From Comamonadaceae bacterium CG12_big_fil_rev_8_21_14_0_65_59_15 (GTDB lineage: Bacteria; Pseudomonadota; Gammaproteobacteria; Burkholderiales; Burkholderiaceae_C), in contig PCUV01000006.1 of NCBI GenBank assembly GCA_002786915.1, positions 1 through 45,380 on the forward strand: a stretch of DNA of 45,380 nt, given 5' to 3'. The notes under the pieces were generated by a model, which saw only the letters and a program-made list of their open reading frames with translations, had not been told where the DNA came from and ran no database searches. Below are positions 41,127 through 45,380 of the stretch, piece by piece. Every line of letters starts with the position of its first letter. Position 1 is the stretch's first letter. A program made the translations under genes and the position numbers.

Positions 41127-41887
41127 GTTGTCTCTTCGCCCAGGTAGGCCGATTGCACCGCCTGGTTGACCCGGATGTTGGCGGGTGTGTCGCTGGCAAT
41201 GACCTCGCCGTTGACCATCACCGTTAAATGGTCAGCCAACGCGAAGACCGCATCCATGTCGTGCTCGACGAGCAGCATCGCATGATCCGTTTTAAGTTGC
41301 GCCAGCAGCTCAACCATGCGCTGCGCCTCGGCTGCACCCATACCGGCCAAAGGCTCGTCGAGCAGCAGCACCTTGGGCTCGGTCGCCAGCGTCATGGCAA
41401 TTTCGAGCTGGCGCTGTTCGCCGTGGCTCAACGCCGCAGCTTGCTGGTTGCGTCGATCCTGTAAACCCGAGAGTTCGAGCGCGCGCGCACAGCGCTGATT
41501 GGCAGCGCGGCAACGACTGGCCGCGCGCAGCCAGCGCAACGGATTCCAGGGCTGTTGTGGCTCGCGCGAGAGCGCCGCAACAGTGATGTTGTCGCTCACC
41601 GTGAAGGGCAAAAATATGTTGGTCTTCTGGTAACTGCGACCCAGGCCCTGGCGTGAAATCTGCTCTGGTGAACGGCCGGTGACGTCGCGCCCGCACAGGC
41701 TGATCTGGCCGCAGGTCAGCGCCAGCTCGCCCGAGAGCAGGTTGGTCAGCGTCGATTTGCCGGCACCGTTGGGGCCGATCACGGCGTGAATGTGGTCGCA
41801 CCAGAGGTCGATCGAGACATCACTGACAGCGGCCAGCCCGCCAAAACGCTTGGTCAGGTGTTGTGCGCAGAGCAGAACTTCATTCAT
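41123..41887 (-). CDS. livG: branched-chain amino acid-type ABC transporter ATPase, LivG
   Basis: 254 residues from the ATG at 41887, which overlaps the livM stop as ATGAATGA. Walker A GPNGAGKST, signature LSHGEQRQLEIAM, Walker B LLLDEPLAGMG, and the LivG-type GLGRSYQKTNIF are visible. A GTG seven codons upstream is less likely. Partner of LivF in the ATP-hydrolysing dimer. Confidence 0.93.
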   Translation of the reverse strand: MNEVLLCAQHLTKRFGGLAAVSDVSIDLWCDHIHAVIGPNGAGKSTLTNLLSGELALTCGQISLCGRDVTGRSPEQISRQGLGRSYQKTNIFLPFTVSDNITVAALSREPQQPWNPLRWLRAASRCRAANQRCARALELSGLQDRRNQQAAALSHGEQRQLEIAMTLATEPKVLLLDEPLAGMGAAEAQRMVELLAQLKTDHAMLLVEHDMDAVFALADHLTVMVNGEVIASDTPANIRVNQAVQSAYLGEETT

Positions 41888-42893
41888 CGCCGGCTTTCCT
41901 GCGGCCACGCCAGGACTGGGTCAGGCCCAACAGGCCGCGCGGCGCGACGATCACCACCAGCACGATGAAAAGACCAATCCAGAGCTGCCAATGCTTGCCG
42001 AGGTCGATGCTGCCCAGCGTGGGCAAATCCTTGAACACTTCAAGCACGTATTCAAAACTGAAAGCGCCAACGATGGCACCGGCAAAGTTGCCCATGCCGC
42101 CCAGGATCACCATCATGACGGCGTGCGCGCTCATGTGAAAGCCCATCAGTTCGGGGTTGATGTAACCGGTTTGCGCTGCCCACAAAAACCCCGCCAGGCC
42201 AGCCAGCGCACCAGCCAGTGTGAAGGCGCTGAGCTTGTAGCCAAACGTGGTGTAACCGAGTGCGCGCATGCGTTGCTCGTTGATGCGGATGCCCCCCAGG
42301 GCACGGCCAAACGGACTCCACAGCAAGCGCCGCAGAAATGCATAGACCAGCACCAGTGCGCCCAGCACGAAGTAGTAAAAAGTGGTCTTGTTGTCCAGGT
42401 CCATCATGGGCCAACCCCACAGCACAACGCTTGGTTTGAAATTGATGTACAGGCCGTCGGAGCTGCCCAGCGCCTTGTTGTCAAAGAACAGGTAAAACAC
42501 CATCTGGGCAAAAGCCATGGTGACCATGATGAAGTAGATGCCGTGTGTGCGAACGACAAAAAAACCGATCACCAGCGCCGCCAGCGCCGCTGCCAGTACC
42601 GCCAGTGGCAGGGTCAGCCACAGCGACGCAGCAACGTTCTGCGGCATCAGATAGGCCAGTGCATAGCCAGCCAGCCCGAAGAAAGCCGCATGACCCAGCG
42701 ACACCAGACCGGTGACGCCTTGCAGCAGATCCAGACTCATGGCGAAAATTGCCAGGATCATCATGCGCGTGACGCTCTGGATATAAAAATCAGTCGCCGA
42801 AAACGGAAAAATAACCAGTGCCACCAGCCCGAACGCCAGCAGCACTTGCACGCTGCGCGGTAGCACTTCGATATTGGCTTTGACCCGGCTCAT
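41880..42893 (-). CDS. livM: branched-chain amino acid-type ABC permease, LivM
   Basis: 337 residues, about nine to ten membrane helices. The LivM signatures LVSLGHAAFFGLAGYAL and GGMGNFAGAIVGAFSF are present. The start overlaps livH as ATGA and its stop overlaps livG. Forms the membrane channel with LivH. Confidence 0.93.
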   Translation of the reverse strand: MSRVKANIEVLPRSVQVLLAFGLVALVIFPFSATDFYIQSVTRMMILAIFAMSLDLLQGVTGLVSLGHAAFFGLAGYALAYLMPQNVAASLWLTLPLAVLAAALAALVIGFFVVRTHGIYFIMVTMAFAQMVFYLFFDNKALGSSDGLYINFKPSVVLWGWPMMDLDNKTTFYYFVLGALVLVYAFLRRLLWSPFGRALGGIRINEQRMRALGYTTFGYKLSAFTLAGALAGLAGFLWAAQTGYINPELMGFHMSAHAVMMVILGGMGNFAGAIVGAFSFEYVLEVFKDLPTLGSIDLGKHWQLWIGLFIVLVVIVAPRGLLGLTQSWRGRRKAGDE

Positions 42894-43744
42894 TGCTTGA
42901 ACAGGCCTTCAGGTTTCCACAGCAACACGATCGCCATCAGCGCATACACCAGCATGCCCGAGACAGACGATAGCCACACCTTGCCAAAGGTATCCACCAG
43001 ACCGACCAGCAGCGCAGAAATGAGCGCGCCGCGCACCGAGCCAATACCGCCAATCACCACCACCACAAAACACATGATCAGCACTTGCGAGCCCATGTTC
43101 GGATAAACGCTGGCAATCGGTGCCGCAATGATCCCGGCTACCGCCGCCAGACCAATGCCAAGGGCAAACACGACGGCATGAATGAGCTTGATGTTGATCC
43201 CCAGCGCCTCGGTCATGTCGCGGTTGAAAGCCCCAGCGCGAATTTTCATGCCCAAGCGGGTTTTGGCGATCAACAGGTACAAAGCCAACGCCAGCGCAAT
43301 GCACACGCCCGAGATAAACAGGCGATAAACAGGATACGACAGGTTTTCGGTCAAGGGGATCGAGGCGCTGAGTAAATCCGGAATCGGCATACTGTGCACG
43401 TCGTCGCCCCAAAGGATCGAGCGCAGTTCCTCAAAAATATAAATCAGGCCAAACGTGAGTAGCACCTGGTCGAGGTGGTCGCGTTCATAAAAATGCCGGA
43501 ACAGCAGCCACTCCAGCGCCCAACCGAAGGCCACGGCCAGTATGGCACCACCGATGATGGCCAGCGTCAAGCTGCCAAACTGCGTGCTCAACGCGTAGCC
43601 AAGATAGGCACCCAGCATGTAAAAACTGCCGTGCGCCAGATTGACCACGCCCATGATGCCAAAGATCAGCGTCAGGCCGCTGGCCAGCAGGAACAGCAGC
43701 AAGCCGTACTGCACACCATTTAATAATTGGATCAGGAATTCCAT
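42890..43744 (-). CDS. livH: branched-chain amino acid-type ABC permease, LivH
   Basis: 284 residues, about eight membrane helices. MEFLIQLLNGVQYGLLLFLL and the VNLAHGSFYMLGAYLGY signature are typical of LivH, with GGIGSVRGALISALLVG near the C-terminus. It follows the binding-protein gene by 74 bases and overlaps livM. Confidence 0.93.
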   Translation of the reverse strand: MEFLIQLLNGVQYGLLLFLLASGLTLIFGIMGVVNLAHGSFYMLGAYLGYALSTQFGSLTLAIIGGAILAVAFGWALEWLLFRHFYERDHLDQVLLTFGLIYIFEELRSILWGDDVHSMPIPDLLSASIPLTENLSYPVYRLFISGVCIALALALYLLIAKTRLGMKIRAGAFNRDMTEALGINIKLIHAVVFALGIGLAAVAGIIAAPIASVYPNMGSQVLIMCFVVVVIGGIGSVRGALISALLVGLVDTFGKVWLSSVSGMLVYALMAIVLLWKPEGLFKQ

Positions 43745-43818
43745 GGAGCCACGATAACATCATTTGGCATGACAGCGACGTGGCAGTCGCCATCACGGAT
43801 GGGCAAAGCATTGCAAGC

Positions 43819-45015
43819 TTACATCTTGCAGCCAGGTGCCGGATCGGCCAGCGCCTTGGCAGCCACCGACGTGACGTGGTTTTCGTGACCGACCACTTTG
43901 CGCAGATAGATGTTTTGCACCGGGTTGTGCGCGCGCGACAGGGTCCAGGGTCCGCGTGGGCTGTCGATTTTTGACTTTTCCAGCGCCGCGATCAGTGCCG
44001 CTTTGTCGCCGGTATTACCCTTGACGGCTTTCATGCCGCTGGCGTACAAAAGACCGGCATCGTAGCCCTGCACGGCATACACATCAGGCTGAAGCTTGTA
44101 GGCCTTGGCATAGGCCAGGCGGAAAGCGTTGTTGCGCGGCGTGTCGATGCCGTCGCCGTAGTGCAGCGTGGTCTCCAGCCCGTCGGCGGCTGCGCCCTGC
44201 GCTTCGAGCACACCGTCGGTGAGGAAGCCCGAGCCAAACAGCGGAATCTTGCCCTTGAGGCCGGCCGCCGCGTAATCCTTGACGAATTTGGCCGCGCCCG
44301 CGCCAGCAAAGAAAGCAAACACCGCGTCGGGTTTGAGCGAGGCAATTTCGGTCAGCAGTGCCTGAAATTCGACATTGGGAAATGGCACCCACAATTCCTT
44401 CACAACTTTGCCGCCCGCCTTGGTCAAGCCCTCACTGAAAGCGGCCACCGATTCTTCGCCGAAAGCATATTTCCAGGTGATGGTGACGACCTTCTTCAAT
44501 TTGCGATCAGCCAGCACCTTGCCCATGGGGTAGGAGGTCTGCCAACTGGTGAACGAGGTGCGGAAAACGTTGGGCGCACACAGCGCGCCAGTGGCTGAAT
44601 TGAAGCCGGCGTTGGGTATGATGAGCAGTGTGCCGCTCTCTCTGGCAACCTTGAGCATGCCCATCGCCACACCGCTGTGCACGGTGCCGATCAGCACATC
44701 GACCTTGTCGCGTTGCACCAGCTTGTTGGTGTTTTCAACCGCTTTGGCAGGGTTGGATTCGTCATCGACCTTGAACCATTCGATGTCGCGCCCGCCAAGC
44801 TTGCCACCCTGCTCGTCAATGGCCAGGCGGAAACCGTTTTCAATCGCCACGCCCAAGGCAGCATAGGTGCCGGTGTAGGGCAACATCAGACCCACGCGCA
44901 CTTTGCCGGTTTGTGCCAGGCTCAAGGCGGGCAGCAGTGCACCGCTGGCCGCGGCCCCGATCAGCGCTGAACTGCGTGACAAAACCAGGCGACGTGTGAA
45001 TGAATGGGTAGTCAT
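43819..45015 (-). CDS. ABC transporter periplasmic substrate-binding protein (Leu/Ile/Val type)
   Basis: 398 residues. The N-terminal 34 residues form an export signal with a twin-arginine-like motif (TRRLVLS) before a hydrophobic stretch and an AQ cleavage region. The mature type I periplasmic-binding fold starts VRVGLMLPYTGTYAALG. First gene of the importer operon (binding protein, livH, livM, livG, livF). The ligand is undetermined; family members bind branched-chain amino acids, amides, urea or aromatic acids. I chose the ATG at 45015 over an in-frame start at 45030 because it starts the signal peptide. Confidence 0.92.
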   Translation of the reverse strand: MTTHSFTRRLVLSRSSALIGAAASGALLPALSLAQTGKVRVGLMLPYTGTYAALGVAIENGFRLAIDEQGGKLGGRDIEWFKVDDESNPAKAVENTNKLVQRDKVDVLIGTVHSGVAMGMLKVARESGTLLIIPNAGFNSATGALCAPNVFRTSFTSWQTSYPMGKVLADRKLKKVVTITWKYAFGEESVAAFSEGLTKAGGKVVKELWVPFPNVEFQALLTEIASLKPDAVFAFFAGAGAAKFVKDYAAAGLKGKIPLFGSGFLTDGVLEAQGAAADGLETTLHYGDGIDTPRNNAFRLAYAKAYKLQPDVYAVQGYDAGLLYASGMKAVKGNTGDKAALIAALEKSKIDSPRGPWTLSRAHNPVQNIYLRKVVGHENHVTSVAAKALADPAPGCKM

Positions 45016-45380
45016 AGTTGGTTCTTTCAAAGTGTTAAAAAATCAGTGTGCAATCGTAACTGGGGGCGTCAAACTTGCATTAGGAAAAACCCGCACTTCG
45101 TCATGGCGGATGACCGAATCTGGCCGGCATCGCACATGGCCCTTGAACGTCGTCATTGCGAGCCCCCCGTATCAAGCCCGATACCGCACACGGACCTTGA
45201 ACAGGTTCCTGTTCATGGAAAGCGTAGCGCGGCGATCCATGCCAGCGCAAGTCATGGATTGCTTCACTTGGTTCGCTATGACGGTTCGGCTTATCCGAGA
45301 AAGTTGTCCTAACCGGACTTTAACAACCACCTAAAAATACCCTTAAGAATCAATACGTTAGAGCGTACTAGTTTTTGGCT
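45016..45380. other. gene-free upstream region of the importer operon
   Basis: 365 bases with no supported gene. It must hold the operon promoter (minus strand). TTGACG at 45072-45067 is a possible -35, but I see no good -10. The middle is taken by a dispersed inverted repeat (45151-45283). Nothing else recognisable. Confidence 0.6.
45151..45283. repeat. dispersed repeat with CGTCATTGCG ends
   Basis: Starts CGTCATTGCGAG and ends CGCTATGACG (one mismatch in the inverted ends). It contains a GCGATCCATG/CATGGATTGC hairpin near 45230-45262. This matches the widespread 'CGTCATTGCGAGC..GCAATCCATG' interspersed element of proteobacteria. Confidence 0.7.

Overview
The window is a 45.4 kb piece of a beta-proteobacterial chromosome. 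It most resembles Comamonadaceae (Rhodoferax/Polaromonas/Acidovorax-like). The reasons are the protein families, the argH/algZ-algR gene order, the liuR-ivd-carbonic anhydrase-aceK block, and several copies of a short dispersed repeat (CTAGC..CTTGT....GATAGCTATCAA) that I associate with that family. Most of it is ordinary housekeeping and catabolic chromosome. I saw no rRNA, tRNA, CRISPR array, integrase or intact insertion sequence.

Layout. 62-3489: algR-algZ two-component pair, divergent from argH. 3.5-9.6 kb: an RskA-domain protein, a possible MITE-like element, a D-amino-acid dehydrogenase-type flavoenzyme divergent from an FMN alpha-hydroxy-acid dehydrogenase, and a large acyl-CoA synthetase/GNAT protein. 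9.7-16.3 kb: dinB, a VapBC pair, queF, then a peroxide-defence group (yaaA divergent from ahpC, ahpF), followed by a frameshifted orphan tail of mfd. 16.4-22.4 kb: a LysR regulator divergent from doxX and a DODA-type dioxygenase, a GcvA-like LysR regulator, two tiny ORFs, an NRDE protein, a membrane protein and serB.

22.4-30.1 kb is the accessory core: a six-gene, one-strand, tightly coupled defence operon. Read 5' to 3' on the minus strand it encodes a small N6-adenine methylase-like subunit carrying the SAM motif, an ORF6N protein, an Eco57I-type methylase-like subunit carrying NPPY, a Fic protein, a DUF1016/YhcG nuclease-like protein, and a GIY-YIG/DEAD helicase. The two methylase-like proteins appear to split the canonical methyltransferase motifs between them. 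The Fic and DUF1016 genes look like a cassette inserted at the old methylase-helicase junction, because a 15-bp junction sequence occurs at both ends and a 19-codon bridging ORF remains. The ORF6N gene contains a 35-nt perfect palindrome, and the DUF1016 gene contains tandem hairpins. This is the best candidate for an under-described system.

30.2-39.3 kb: fatty-acid and branched-chain catabolism on the minus strand (liuR, thioesterase, isovaleryl-CoA dehydrogenase, carbonic anhydrase, aceK, thiolase, acyl-CoA dehydrogenase). A second restriction-modification system, of the Eco29kI GIY-YIG type with a C5 methyltransferase, sits between the thiolase and the acyl-CoA dehydrogenase. 39.5-40.2 kb: a second VapBC pair. 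40.4-45.0 kb: a complete Liv/HAAT-type ABC importer operon. The last 365 bases hold only an upstream region and a dispersed inverted repeat.
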